Shown here: positions 15,800 to 25,724 of the stretch, in pieces
How positions within the stretch are numbered: the first letter of the stretch is position 1
Layout: every line of letters begins with the position of its first letter
Assembly: GCA_947476045.1 (NCBI GenBank)
Contig: CANJNZ010000023.1
Span: forward strand, 1 to 57,624
From: Chthoniobacteraceae bacterium
GTDB taxonomy: Bacteria; Verrucomicrobiota; Verrucomicrobiia; Chthoniobacterales; Chthoniobacteraceae
Length of the DNA stretch: 57,624 nt
Direction of reading: 5' to 3'
Notes under the pieces: model-generated
Seen by the model: the letters and a program-made list of their open reading frames with translations, nothing else
The model's database searches: none
Told to the model about the DNA's origin: nothing
Program-made: the position numbers and the translations under genes

Positions 15800-16684
15800 A
15801 TGAAATTGACGCCCATATCCCTCATCACCCTCTGCCTCACATGGGCCGGCATTGCCGTGGCGCAGTCGCCCTACCAGAGCAGCGCTGATTTTTCCAAATA
15901 CGCGATGAAATTGCGCGAGCAGTCGCTGATGCAGCTTGAGCCCCAGGTCATCATTCCCACGGAATCGAATAAAGCCGGTGTCGGCGGGCTTTACCCTTGG
16001 AAACTGAACATCGTGGCCACCATCTTCTGGGTCGGCGAATCAGCCACAACCAACAATCCCGTCCACAATTTCTCCAGTTCCTGGGATAAGGAATGGTGGC
16101 GCAGCTATGGCGGCTTCGACAACCCCGATCGCGCCGCCCGTCGCGGTCTGCCTGATGGCGGCTCTGTGCCCGGCAATTTCAACCCGCAGCAAAACCCGTT
16201 TTACTTCGCCCTTCCCTACAACGACGTGACAAGCGGGCACCATAAAACCGAGGCGCGTTTCATTCCGTGGTTCAGGCAGACCTTTGAGTCAGACGGAAAA
16301 TCCGTCTGCCGCGACCGCTGGATCGCTGTCAAAAAAGGCAACCGCGTCTGTTACGGACAGTGGAGCGACTGCGGCCCTTTCCGCACGGACCATTTCAACT
16401 ACGTCTTCGGCCCGGAAAGACCCACTCCCAACCTCAACCAAGCTGCGGGCCTCGATGTTTCGCCGGCGATTCGCGACTACCTCGGACTCGCCAACACCGA
16501 TGTGGTGGACTGGAAATTTGTCGAGTTCCGCGACGTGCCAATCGGCCCGTGGTCGCGCTATGGCGAAAACAACACTTTTGTGATCGAGTCGCGCCGCACG
16601 CAGACCCGCGTCGTTCAGGCTGAAAAGCGCGCACCAAGCGTCCGCGAGGCCGCAAAAGACGCCCCGGTGGTCGTCACGCAGTAA
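15800..16684 (+). CDS. Secreted protein, double-psi barrel-like, function unknown
   Basis: A 294-aa exported protein with a clear signal peptide (MKLTPISLITLCLTWAGIAVAQ), which is why the start is placed at 15800. I do not recognise the full-length family. The central part (FYFALPYND, then CRDRWIAVKKGNRVCYGQWSDCGPF, which includes two cysteines, then AAGLDVSPAIRDYLGL) has the order of elements seen in RlpA-like double-psi beta-barrels: a GPF turn after a strand, then a DVSPA-type helix before a leucine-glycine. That would suggest cell-wall or polysaccharide binding. This is inference from pattern only. The gene is monocistronic, 75 bases before valS. Confidence 0.65.
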   Translation: MKLTPISLITLCLTWAGIAVAQSPYQSSADFSKYAMKLREQSLMQLEPQVIIPTESNKAGVGGLYPWKLNIVATIFWVGESATTNNPVHNFSSSWDKEWWRSYGGFDNPDRAARRGLPDGGSVPGNFNPQQNPFYFALPYNDVTSGHHKTEARFIPWFRQTFESDGKSVCRDRWIAVKKGNRVCYGQWSDCGPFRTDHFNYVFGPERPTPNLNQAAGLDVSPAIRDYLGLANTDVVDWKFVEFRDVPIGPWSRYGENNTFVIESRRTQTRVVQAEKRAPSVREAAKDAPVVVTQ

Positions 16685-16759
16685 GGCGACTGCAAATCCC
16701 CCTGCACTTGCGCTTGCCGTTTTCCGTGCCCTCGGCATCTTCGCGCCCCTTTTCCAGCC

Positions 16760-19576
16760 ATGTCTGAAATTCCAAAGACCTACGAGCCCGCCGCCATCGA
16801 AACGAAATGGTATTCCCATTGGGAAAATACCGGCTGCTTCGCCGCAGACCCTGCGTCACCGAAGCCCGCCTATTCCATCGTCATTCCGCCGCCGAATGTC
16901 ACCGGCGTGCTCACGCTCGGGCATGTGCTGAACAACACCATCCAGGACATCCTCGCACGCCGCGCGCGCATGACGGGGCACGAGGTGCTGTGGCTGCCGG
17001 GCACCGACCACGCGGGCATCGCGACGCAGAACGTCGTGGAGAAAACGCTCCGCAAGGAAGGCGCGATGAAGCATCGGGACGACCTCGGACGCGAGGCGCT
17101 CGTCGGGAAAATCTGGGAGTGGAAGGAAAAATACGGCGGCATCATTTTGAAGCAGCTCCGCGCGCTGGGCGCCTCGTGCGACTGGTCGCGCACGCGGTTC
17201 ACGATGGACGAGGACTACTCGCGCTGCGTGTCCCGCGTCTTCGTGGACCTCTACAAAAAGGGCCTCATCTACCGCGGCAAACGCATGGTGAACTGGTGCC
17301 CCGCCTCGCTCACCGCGCTCTCGGACGAAGAGGTGATCATGAAGGAGCAGAAGGGCTTCATGTATCACTTCCGCGTCGAGGTCGTGGAGGAGCCGGGCAC
17401 ATTTCTCACCATCGCGACCACGCGCCCCGAAACGATCCCAGCGGACACCGCCGTGGCCGTGAACCCGAACGACCCGCGCTACACGCATCTCATCGGCAAG
17501 CACGTCTATCGCGCACTGCCGCTCGAAGTGCCGAAGGAACAGCGCCGCATCCCGATCATCGCGGACGATCACGTCACGTTCGACTTCGGCACCGGCGTGC
17601 TGAAAGTGACGCCGGCGCACGACAAGGCGGACTTTGAAATCGGCCTGCGGCACAAGCTGCCGGTGATTGACGTGCTCACACCCGACGGCCGCATGACCGC
17701 CGAAGCCGGCGCGGACCTCGCGGGCCTCGAACGTTTCGCCGCGCGGAAAAAGGCGCACGAAATCCTCGAAGCCGCCGGCGCATTGGAAAAGGCCGAGCCC
17801 TACGTGAACAACGTCGGCTTCAGCGAGCGCGCCGACGTGCCGATCGAACCGCGCCTCAGCGAGCAGTGGTTTTTGAAATACCCGAGCGTCGCCGAATCGC
17901 AGGCCTGCGTGGCGGACGGACGGATGAAGTTTTTCCCCGACCGCTGGGCGAAGGTGTATGACCACTGGCTGAACGGAATCCAGGACTGGTGCATCTCGCG
18001 CCAAGTGTGGTGGGGGCATCGCGTGCCAGTGTGGACGCGGAATTGGGAGAAAACCAGCGAGCCAGACCTCGAAAAACTTCGAGCCGCTGCATTGTTTGCC
18101 GCACTTCAAAAGCAATCAACGGTGTCGCTCAGTCTTGCGGGTGGGGACTCGTGGATTGGGCCAAGCAGTGGGGATCGTCCATTCACTGTGGCCACATTTT
18201 CACCTGATGAAGAAAAGCGCCTAACTCAGCTCGGCTTCAAGCAGGACCCCGACGTGCTCGACACGTGGTTCAGCTCGTGGCTGTGGCCCTTCGCCACGAT
18301 GGGCTGGCCAGAGAAGACGGACACGCTCGCGAAATTTTACCCGACCACCGACCTCGTCACCGGGCCGGACATCATCTTCTTCTGGGTCGCGCGCATGATC
18401 ATGGCGGGCTTCGAGTGGATGGGCGAACTGCCGTTCAAGAACGTCTATTTCACCGGCATCATCCGCGACAAGCAGGGCCGCAAAATGTCGAAGTCGCTCG
18501 GCAATTCGCCGGACCCGCTCGACCTCATCGCGAAGTTCGGCGCGGATGCGCTACGCTTTGGCGTGATGCGCAGCGCGCCGCTCGGCTCCGACATTCTTTT
18601 CGACGAGAAGAACGTGGAGCTCGGCCGCAACTTCTGCACGAAGCTCTGGAACGCCGCGCGCTTCCGCCAAATGCAGGGCGGCGAGACCGAGGCGGACATC
18701 GTCCCCACGCTGCTCACGAGCGACGACAAATGGATCCTCCTGCGCCTCGACGTCGCCATCGCCGAGGTGAGCACCGCGCTGGCCGAGTATCGCTTCAGCG
18801 ACGCCGCGAACGCGCTCTACCGTTTCTTCTGGAGCGAATACTGCGACTGGTATGTCGAGGCATCGAAGGCGACGCTCACGAGCCCCGACGAAGGACGAAA
18901 GGCGAACACGCTCGCCGTGATGGACTACGTCTTCTCGCACACGCTGCGGCTCTTCCATCCGTTCATGCCGTTCATCACCGAGGAACTGTGGCAGGGCATG
19001 GGCTTCGCCAAGGACATGCCCGCGAAGCAGGGCGGCGAAACGATCATGTTTGCGCCGTGGCCGAAGCCATTCACACCCGAGGAACGCGAGTATTTCGTGC
19101 TCGATGAGACCGACGAGCAATTCGCCAACGCAAAATACGAAGTGGTGAACCTCGGCCGCGGATTGCGCCGCGACTTCAACATCGCGAGCAGCAAGCGCGT
19201 GCGCTTCGTCATGAAGCCCACCGCCACGCTCGCCGATCACGAGACCGCCGTGCTGCAACTCCTGCTCAACGCCGAGCCGCTCGAAGTGAACGCCGCATTT
19301 TTACCAGCGAAAGGAACGCCCGTCGCGCTCACACCGCTCGGCGAACTCTTCCTCCCGCTCGACGGCCTCATTGATGTCGCCGCCGAACGCGAACGCATTG
19401 GCAAGGAACTCACGAAGGTCGAGGACGAACTCGCCAAAGTCCGCGCCAAACTCGCCGACCCGAACTTCGCCGGCAAAGTCCCCGCGAAAGTCCTCGAGGA
19501 TCACCAGACCCGCGAACGCGACTGGGCGGAGAAGCACGCGCAGCTCACGAAGATGCGCGAGGCGCTCGGGGCGTAA
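16760..19576 (+). CDS. valS: Valyl-tRNA synthetase
   Basis: Class I aminoacyl-tRNA synthetase that charges tRNA-Val, 938 aa. Seen are the signature PPPNVTGVLTLGHVLN at 43-58, the editing domain with TIATTRPETIPADTAVAV, the GPDIIFFWVARM segment, the KMSKSLGNSPDPL loop near residue 575, the DWYVEASK anticodon-binding domain, and a C-terminal coiled coil (about 870-938). The HIGH motif reads TLGH (52-55) instead of the usual H-x-G-H, so the first histidine is threonine. A segment before DVLDTWFSS, about residues 425-495, is less conserved and somewhat longer than usual. It is a single-copy essential gene by expectation. Confidence 0.97.
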   Translation: MSEIPKTYEPAAIETKWYSHWENTGCFAADPASPKPAYSIVIPPPNVTGVLTLGHVLNNTIQDILARRARMTGHEVLWLPGTDHAGIATQNVVEKTLRKEGAMKHRDDLGREALVGKIWEWKEKYGGIILKQLRALGASCDWSRTRFTMDEDYSRCVSRVFVDLYKKGLIYRGKRMVNWCPASLTALSDEEVIMKEQKGFMYHFRVEVVEEPGTFLTIATTRPETIPADTAVAVNPNDPRYTHLIGKHVYRALPLEVPKEQRRIPIIADDHVTFDFGTGVLKVTPAHDKADFEIGLRHKLPVIDVLTPDGRMTAEAGADLAGLERFAARKKAHEILEAAGALEKAEPYVNNVGFSERADVPIEPRLSEQWFLKYPSVAESQACVADGRMKFFPDRWAKVYDHWLNGIQDWCISRQVWWGHRVPVWTRNWEKTSEPDLEKLRAAALFAALQKQSTVSLSLAGGDSWIGPSSGDRPFTVATFSPDEEKRLTQLGFKQDPDVLDTWFSSWLWPFATMGWPEKTDTLAKFYPTTDLVTGPDIIFFWVARMIMAGFEWMGELPFKNVYFTGIIRDKQGRKMSKSLGNSPDPLDLIAKFGADALRFGVMRSAPLGSDILFDEKNVELGRNFCTKLWNAARFRQMQGGETEADIVPTLLTSDDKWILLRLDVAIAEVSTALAEYRFSDAANALYRFFWSEYCDWYVEASKATLTSPDEGRKANTLAVMDYVFSHTLRLFHPFMPFITEELWQGMGFAKDMPAKQGGETIMFAPWPKPFTPEEREYFVLDETDEQFANAKYEVVNLGRGLRRDFNIASSKRVRFVMKPTATLADHETAVLQLLLNAEPLEVNAAFLPAKGTPVALTPLGELFLPLDGLIDVAAERERIGKELTKVEDELAKVRAKLADPNFAGKVPAKVLEDHQTRERDWAEKHAQLTKMREALGA

Positions 19577-19652
19577 CCTGACATTCGCCGCACTCGACAA
19601 GAAGCACGCCGACGCTAAGAACGTCGCCCTTTCCACCTTCATAACAACACGC

Positions 19653-22016
19653 ATGAACATCCGCATCACACTCGCCGTCGCCGCACTCACACTGCCACTC
19701 TCCGCTGAAGTCGCCACCACCAAGCCGCCGCAGAAAGGCGCGATCAAATGGGATAGCATGGACCTCGGTCAGTTTTTCAGTGGTTGCTACAAAGTGGGAA
19801 ACACCACGTCTTACAAAGGTGTCGCCGTTGCGGTGGGCACGCACGAAGCGCCGGCAACGATGCTTTTTGACACGGAGCTGTTGCGCTTTCACGCAGCGTG
19901 GGAGGGCGGACTTGCGAAGTTTCCGCGCGGTCGCGGCGGTCTCGAAGGCACCATCGGCGCGGATGGAGATGTGAAACTTTCTACGGGATGGACAATTGGC
20001 GGCGGCGCGGAGATCAAAGACGACCCTCGCGAGCGTCATCAAGGACTGCTTCCCGGCGCGCACTGGCGCGGGATTTACATCAATGGCGACAAGACTGTGC
20101 TCAGCTACGCCATCGGCAAGCAGAGCATCCTCGAAGTCCCCGCCAGCGAAGTCCGCGACGGGATGCGCATCTACACGCGCACTTTCACCATCAGTGCGGG
20201 AAGTGATGTGAAGGAACTGCTCATCCTCGACGCAGGCGGCACGACCAAGGATGGCGCGGCAGGCACGATCCTCGCGGAGAATGGCGACAAGACCGCAGGC
20301 GTCGCGATTCGCGGCGGGTCTGCCGGTTTCAAATTGGTGGGCAAGGATGGCGGACGTATTGTCCTACAAATTCCAACCCTCAAAGCGCCGGCGACCTTTC
20401 AAGTGGCGTTCAGTATCGCACCAACGACGGACGCGGAAAAACTCGCGACTGCGCTACAATCGAAGGCACCACTCCCCTCGCCCGCTACTTTCACCAAGCC
20501 CGGCGCGCCACGCTGGGGCGCAGCCGTCGAGGTTGCCGGCAAACTCGGCGGCAGCGCGCAGGCCTACGCCTACGATGAAATCCCGCTGCCCAATGACAAT
20601 CCCTACAAGTCATGGCTGCGTCCCGGCGGGCACGACTTTCTCCCCGACGGCACCTGCGTGGTCGCAAACATCAGCGGCGACGTGTGGCTCGTGAGCGGGT
20701 TCGACGACAAACTGGAGCACGTGAAGTGGAAGCGTTTCGCAACGGGACTTTTTCAGCCTCTCGGCTGCAAAGTGGTGGACGGACAAATCTACGTGCTGGG
20801 CCGGGATCAAATCACGCGCTTGCACGACACAAACAAGGACGGCGAAGCCGACTACTACGAGAACTTCAACAATGCGTGCGTGGTGACGGAAAATTACCAC
20901 GAGTTCGCGCTCGATTTGCAAACCGACAGCAAAGGAAATTTCTTTTACGCAAAAGGTTCACCGTGGACGCCGACGAACACCAGCCCGCATCAGGGCACGA
21001 TGCTCAAGGTGAGCAAAGACGGCTCGAAGATGGAGATTTTCGCTACCGGCCTCCGCGCACCAAACGGCCTCGGGATGGGCCCCGGCGATGTGCTGACTTG
21101 CAGCGACAATCAAGGACACTGGATGCCGTCGAACCGCCTGAACATCGTAAAGCAAGGCGGCTTTTACGGCATGACGCCCGCAGCACACCGCGAGCTAACT
21201 TTCAAAAAAGGCGACGGTTCAGAGTTCAAGGCGAACCCATCGAGCGAAGCCGCGCGCAAGGAATTTAATACCGAGTTTTGGGGGAACTCCCCCATCCCGG
21301 CGAACGGCTACGACCTGCCGCTCATGTGGCTGCCGATGGATATTGATAACTCCTCCGGTGGCGAAGTGTGGGCGCCCGCTGGAAACAAGTGGGGGCCTTG
21401 GGGCGGCAAGATGCTGCAAATGAGCTACGGAAAATGCGCGCTCTTCGGCGTGATGCAGGAAACCGTGGACGGCGTGGAGCAAGGCGGACTCGTGCGGTTC
21501 CCGAATAAATTCAGGAGCGGCATCATGCGTGGCCGCTTCAATCCGAAGGACGGCCAGCTTTACCTCAGCGGACTGAACGTCTGGCAAAGCGACGCCGCGC
21601 AGGACGGCTGCCTCCATCGCGTTCGCTATACGGGCAAAGCCGTGACCATGCCCATCGCACTCGCAACCAAGGCGAATGGCATCGAGATCCGTTTCAGCGG
21701 AGCACTCGATGCGGCCAGCGCAGCCGATGTCGGTAACTGGGCTGTGACACAATGGAACTACAAATGGACCGGCGACTACGGCTCATCCGACTTCTCCACG
21801 CTCGATCCGAATAAGAAAGGCAAGGACATCGTGCTCGTGAGCAAGGTCACTCTCGGCGCGGATAAAAAGAGTGTGTTGCTCGAACTCGCCAACCGCGTTC
21901 CAGCGATGACGCTGCGCACCAAGTGCAACATCAAAGCCGCGGACGGCAGCGATGTGAGTTATCAGATCGATCAAGCAATCCACCGCATCCCCGGCCAAAA
22001 GCCAGCGGCCAAGTAG
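19653..22016 (+). CDS. Exported propeller protein, DUF6797-like
   Basis: A 787-aa protein with signal peptide MNIRITLAVAALTLPLSA, supporting the start at 19653. The N-terminal part (DLGQFFSGCYKVGNTTSYKG, ending near residue 250) resembles the DUF6797-type region of verrucomicrobial secreted proteins. The middle is a sugar-dehydrogenase-like beta-propeller (FLPDGTCVVANISGDVW, GLRAPNGLGMGPGDVL, PLMWLPMDIDNSSGGEVW). No CxxCH heme site is visible, unlike the relative at 10072. The C-terminus carries an Ig-like or SbsA-type domain (VTMPIALATKANGIEIRFSG). It follows valS by 76 bases but need not share its transcript. Substrate unknown; naming is from memory of the family. Confidence 0.8.
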   Translation: MNIRITLAVAALTLPLSAEVATTKPPQKGAIKWDSMDLGQFFSGCYKVGNTTSYKGVAVAVGTHEAPATMLFDTELLRFHAAWEGGLAKFPRGRGGLEGTIGADGDVKLSTGWTIGGGAEIKDDPRERHQGLLPGAHWRGIYINGDKTVLSYAIGKQSILEVPASEVRDGMRIYTRTFTISAGSDVKELLILDAGGTTKDGAAGTILAENGDKTAGVAIRGGSAGFKLVGKDGGRIVLQIPTLKAPATFQVAFSIAPTTDAEKLATALQSKAPLPSPATFTKPGAPRWGAAVEVAGKLGGSAQAYAYDEIPLPNDNPYKSWLRPGGHDFLPDGTCVVANISGDVWLVSGFDDKLEHVKWKRFATGLFQPLGCKVVDGQIYVLGRDQITRLHDTNKDGEADYYENFNNACVVTENYHEFALDLQTDSKGNFFYAKGSPWTPTNTSPHQGTMLKVSKDGSKMEIFATGLRAPNGLGMGPGDVLTCSDNQGHWMPSNRLNIVKQGGFYGMTPAAHRELTFKKGDGSEFKANPSSEAARKEFNTEFWGNSPIPANGYDLPLMWLPMDIDNSSGGEVWAPAGNKWGPWGGKMLQMSYGKCALFGVMQETVDGVEQGGLVRFPNKFRSGIMRGRFNPKDGQLYLSGLNVWQSDAAQDGCLHRVRYTGKAVTMPIALATKANGIEIRFSGALDAASAADVGNWAVTQWNYKWTGDYGSSDFSTLDPNKKGKDIVLVSKVTLGADKKSVLLELANRVPAMTLRTKCNIKAADGSDVSYQIDQAIHRIPGQKPAAK

Positions 22017-22020
22017 TCAT

Positions 22021-25000
22021 TCACGGCACCAGCCGGATGCTTCCGCCGTCGTCCGGAGTGAGATAGTATCCCGCAAAGATCGCCTCTTTCTGCAACACGA
22101 CGCCGCGATAGCTGATCGTGCTCTGTCCTCGCTTGAAGGTGCCGCTCCACATCCCCGTCGGAAGGGACACACTGCCGCGCAAAGATTGATCCAGCGCAGC
22201 GGTTGCAGGAGTGATGCGCCCGTTTGCAGCCACGACGGCGGGCCAAGTTAAAGTCGCAGTGTCATCGTTCGCATCTACCGTCGCAGCACCCGCACTCGTA
22301 TCGAGGCCGACGAGCACACGCGGAAGCGGTGCTCCAGGCGCAGGCGCGACTGGCCGGGCGTAGTGCGAGGCGGCAAACTCCACATCCAATCCCGCAGGCC
22401 AGCCTGTTGGAAATTTTCCTGTGAGCGCGGGGCGGAACCAGCGCAACGTCGCGCTGGCATCGCTTGTTGTCAGATCGGCAAACGCGACCATTCCGCTGAG
22501 CGATCCCTTGCCCGCATGCAGCAAACGAAAGAGAGGCCATGTGCCATCTCTGCGCAGCGTGGCGCCGGCGGAAATTCTAGTGCCGTCCGCCATTACGCCT
22601 GCAAGCGAGACCGCGCCGGTTTTCGAAAGAATCATGCGCGCATACCCGTCGCCTCGCGGCTGATTTGCACCAGAGGGCACCGCCGCGCTGAATCGCGTCG
22701 TGTATGCACCCAGCAGAGTATCGGGCACCTTCACGTAAGGCGCAACCGGGGTCGCCGCTGAGGAATATAGGGAACGCTCCGCTGTGAACACAGTCTGAGA
22801 ACCGCCGGTGACAGAAAGTGTGGCGTTGATCGTAGTCACAGGAGAGGCAATGGCATCCAGTTGAAACCCGAGTGTGAATGTCGTTTGCGGAACAGCGAAC
22901 TGCGCGTTGGCGCCACGGCCAAATAGCGCATTTCCCAAGGCATCCAACTTTCCAACAAAAGGCGCAACACGACCGGCTATCGTGATACTGCCGGTGAAAG
23001 TGCCATTGGGATTCAACGTCACCACCAGCAAACCAGCCTCGGCGCTCGTCCCCGGCCCGGGCACCACAAGCCCCCGATACACGCCGCGCGCAGCCGGCCA
23101 TGGCACTGGTATGAAATTGGCCGTGAGCGTCAGCGAAGCCGGCATCGTAAAAGCGAGAGTTGACTGTGTGCTGGTCAAACCGCCTGTCCATCCAGTGAAC
23201 AAATATCCCGCGGCGGGCATGGCTTTCACGGACAATTGCTCACCTAAGCTACGAACCGTGCTTCCAAGAAAACCGTTCGTCACACTTCCGCCATTCAGAG
23301 GCGATACATTCACCGCAAGCACAGCAGCCGTCGCGTTGATAATCACTCGTTTCACAGGAGCCCACTCGCCGGGATAGGTGCTGTAGAACACAGAGCGGGT
23401 GCGTAGCATCCGCTCACCCACAGCCGTGGCCGGAAACGTGAACGCCGTCGAACCATCCACATGTGTAAGCGTTGGTGAAGTGAGTTCCCCGGCATCGGTC
23501 ATGGTGATATCATCGAGATACCAGCCCACTCCGTCGTCGGTGTCCGTATAGGCGTCGAGCCCCTGTGTGTAGTCGTATAAAAAGCGAACACGAATGGCCC
23601 TGTCTGCAAATGCATTAAGCGATGCGCTCCGACTGATGAAAGCAGCTTCACCCGATGTATTCGCGCCCGTCTGTGTAAATAAATCCTGCCACGAAATTCC
23701 ATCATCCACCGAAACCTGAACACGCGCAGTCTGGCCAAATCCGGCCCAGCCCAACCGGCTCTTCCATCGAAGCTGCGATGTGCCACTTGGAACGAGTTGC
23801 CGGTTTAGCTCCAGCGTCTGCCGCGTGAAATCGGGATGCGCGAGGTGAAAGCTCTTTGTGCCGCTGGCATGCAGGGTGGAAAAAACACTGTAGCTCGCAG
23901 AGGTATTTGCGATGACGTTTGAAAGTCCGTTTTCAGCACCTTCGATCGCAATGAATGCATTCTCGGTGCTCACCTCCCAATCGTAGCCGGTCGCTCGCGG
24001 CACTGCTGCACATGTGAAATCGGCCGTGGCATTCGGTGCCACAACATCCGGGCCTGTGATATTTGCCAGCACGGTATCCGTCCCGCTTTTCACCGGATCA
24101 AACATGCGCACCGTGTATGTAAAGTTTCTCGACTGACCGCCGATGATCACGCCGTTGATTGCCACCGTTGTCGCCACATCCTGGGCAGGTGCTGGCAGAC
24201 CGCGCGGATCGTCCACAGGTTGGTCGGCGGGAATCCATGCAATGGTATTTTCACCGTAGCCGCTGAAGATCGGCTCCAGCGTATTTGCGAGCGTCTGGTT
24301 GTTTCGCGTAAGCGTCACCGTTGCACTGGAGAAATCCGCGCCCGGATAGCTGAACGACCAGCGTGGAAAGACAAGCTGGTATGGCACATAGCCGGGCGGC
24401 GGCCATGCAACGAATTCATCACGAACATTGGGTCGTGTGCCGTTGAAATTGCCGTCGAAAACCCACAACGCATTGGCTGCAAAATGAGGATTCTGCGTAG
24501 GCACATCGCCCGTCCCCATCGTCTGCGTCTGGGGATAAAGCACCCAGCGGCGGTGGCCGAGCACGTCATTCTCAGGGCCCGGATCCTCGATATAACCGGT
24601 AATGGCATCGTAACCATGGCGACCGAGGTAAAGATCGGAATTTGCCGCGGCATTTGCACCGTCCGCCGTGTAATAAGTCCATGTCGGCGGCGGGTTGTGA
24701 TTGAGGGCGTCGTTCGCACTCATCATCAAAGCTGCCTGCTGGCACTTCGCATTGTTGGTGACTGAAAACGCAACGTCCGCCGGAATACCCGCCATCGCGC
24801 GGAACCAATTCACCCGCAGGCGCACCGCATCCCGATATTCAGCCGAGGTCGTGCCCGCATTTCCTGTGAGGACATCGCCGGTAAACCCCATCGATACTTC
24901 TTCGGATGCGGAATAGACGGAATTAAAAAACACACGTGATTCCTCCCGGTTCGCTGTGTTCACCACGAAACCCGCACCCGCTAGACGCAGGGTCATCATC

Positions 25001-25095
25001 CAGCCCGCAAGAAGAGCTAAGGTGATGTTTGGGATATGACTGCGGTTTCTCACTCCATGCAACGTAGGAAGAACCGGGCCAACGGCAAGCGACAT
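22021..25095 (-). CDS. Large secreted CAP-domain protein with bacterial repeat domain
   Basis: A 1024-aa exported protein from the start at 25095; a GTG at 25053 is an alternative that shortens the signal n-region. After the signal (TLALLAGWMMTLRLAGAG region) comes a CAP/SCP-like domain (AVRLRVNWFRAMAGIP, NDALNHNPPPTWTYYT, GHRRWVLYP). A discoidin- or concanavalin-like region with GVGWYLDDITMTD follows, then a Listeria-Bacteroides-type repeat (NVSPLNGGSVTNG to SLTLTANFIP). The rest is beta-rich and probably surface-associated. Bacterial CAP proteins have mixed or unknown roles. The gene is divergent from aat with only 44 bases between starts. Its stop is 4 bases from that of the 19653 gene. 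Confidence 0.82.
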   Translation of the reverse strand: MSLAVGPVLPTLHGVRNRSHIPNITLALLAGWMMTLRLAGAGFVVNTANREESRVFFNSVYSASEEVSMGFTGDVLTGNAGTTSAEYRDAVRLRVNWFRAMAGIPADVAFSVTNNAKCQQAALMMSANDALNHNPPPTWTYYTADGANAAANSDLYLGRHGYDAITGYIEDPGPENDVLGHRRWVLYPQTQTMGTGDVPTQNPHFAANALWVFDGNFNGTRPNVRDEFVAWPPPGYVPYQLVFPRWSFSYPGADFSSATVTLTRNNQTLANTLEPIFSGYGENTIAWIPADQPVDDPRGLPAPAQDVATTVAINGVIIGGQSRNFTYTVRMFDPVKSGTDTVLANITGPDVVAPNATADFTCAAVPRATGYDWEVSTENAFIAIEGAENGLSNVIANTSASYSVFSTLHASGTKSFHLAHPDFTRQTLELNRQLVPSGTSQLRWKSRLGWAGFGQTARVQVSVDDGISWQDLFTQTGANTSGEAAFISRSASLNAFADRAIRVRFLYDYTQGLDAYTDTDDGVGWYLDDITMTDAGELTSPTLTHVDGSTAFTFPATAVGERMLRTRSVFYSTYPGEWAPVKRVIINATAAVLAVNVSPLNGGSVTNGFLGSTVRSLGEQLSVKAMPAAGYLFTGWTGGLTSTQSTLAFTMPASLTLTANFIPVPWPAARGVYRGLVVPGPGTSAEAGLLVVTLNPNGTFTGSITIAGRVAPFVGKLDALGNALFGRGANAQFAVPQTTFTLGFQLDAIASPVTTINATLSVTGGSQTVFTAERSLYSSAATPVAPYVKVPDTLLGAYTTRFSAAVPSGANQPRGDGYARMILSKTGAVSLAGVMADGTRISAGATLRRDGTWPLFRLLHAGKGSLSGMVAFADLTTSDASATLRWFRPALTGKFPTGWPAGLDVEFAASHYARPVAPAPGAPLPRVLVGLDTSAGAATVDANDDTATLTWPAVVAANGRITPATAALDQSLRGSVSLPTGMWSGTFKRGQSTISYRGVVLQKEAIFAGYYLTPDDGGSIRLVP

Positions 25096-25139
25096 TGCGC
25101 CGATTGACAGCGCGCAATTCCCGCGACACGTCTCTGAGG

Positions 25140-25712
25140 ATGATTCCAGCCGATTTACTCCTATACGCCTACCGCAGCGGGGCCTTCCCCATGGCGGCAC
25201 CCGACGGGGAGATTTCCTGGTTTTCGCCGGACCCGCGCGCCCTCATTCCTATTGATGATCGCTTTCACATCCCGCACGGCCTCGCCCGCACGCTGAAAAA
25301 GAACCTTTTTGAAATCCGCATCAACACAGCTTTCGAGTGCGTGATGAGCGCTTGCGCCGAACGGGATGAGACATGGATCGATGACAACATCCTCTCCAGC
25401 TACTTAAACCTGCATCACCTCGGCCATGCGCATTCCGTGGAGACCTGGCAGGATGGAAAGCTTGTGGGAGGACTTTATGGCGTCGCGCTGGGCGGCGCAT
25501 TCTTTGGGGAAAGCATGTATCATAAAGTCACCGATGCATCGAAAGTCGCCCTGCATGCGCTTGTCATACGGATGCGTGAGCGGTGCTTTACGCTCTTGGA
25601 CACGCAGTGGACAACCTCCCACTTACGAACGTTCGGAACCTATCAGATATCTCGCGCGAAATACCTCAAACTTCTACGCGCCGCACTGGCCGCGAAGTGT
25701 TCTTTCGCGTGA
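25140..25712 (+). CDS. aat: Leucyl/phenylalanyl-tRNA-protein transferase
   Basis: N-end rule enzyme that transfers Leu or Phe from aminoacyl-tRNA to the N-terminus of proteins beginning with Lys or Arg, marking them for ClpAP. The 190-aa protein is shorter than the E. coli protein (234 aa) and begins directly at the conserved LLLYAYRSGAFPMA. Other signatures are SWFSPDPRALIP, ETWQDGKLVGGLYGVALG, AFFGESMYH and LDTQWTTSHLRTFG. The start at ATG 25140 has an upstream GAGG. It is convergent with the pseudopilin gene, 12 bases apart. Confidence 0.95.
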   Translation: MIPADLLLYAYRSGAFPMAAPDGEISWFSPDPRALIPIDDRFHIPHGLARTLKKNLFEIRINTAFECVMSACAERDETWIDDNILSSYLNLHHLGHAHSVETWQDGKLVGGLYGVALGGAFFGESMYHKVTDASKVALHALVIRMRERCFTLLDTQWTTSHLRTFGTYQISRAKYLKLLRAALAAKCSFA

Positions 25713-25724
25713 TCACCTGCGCTT

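Noticed and set aside
16856-18115. Long minus-strand frame opposite valS
   Set aside because: Shadow frame of a GC-rich gene; valS on the plus strand has all family motifs.
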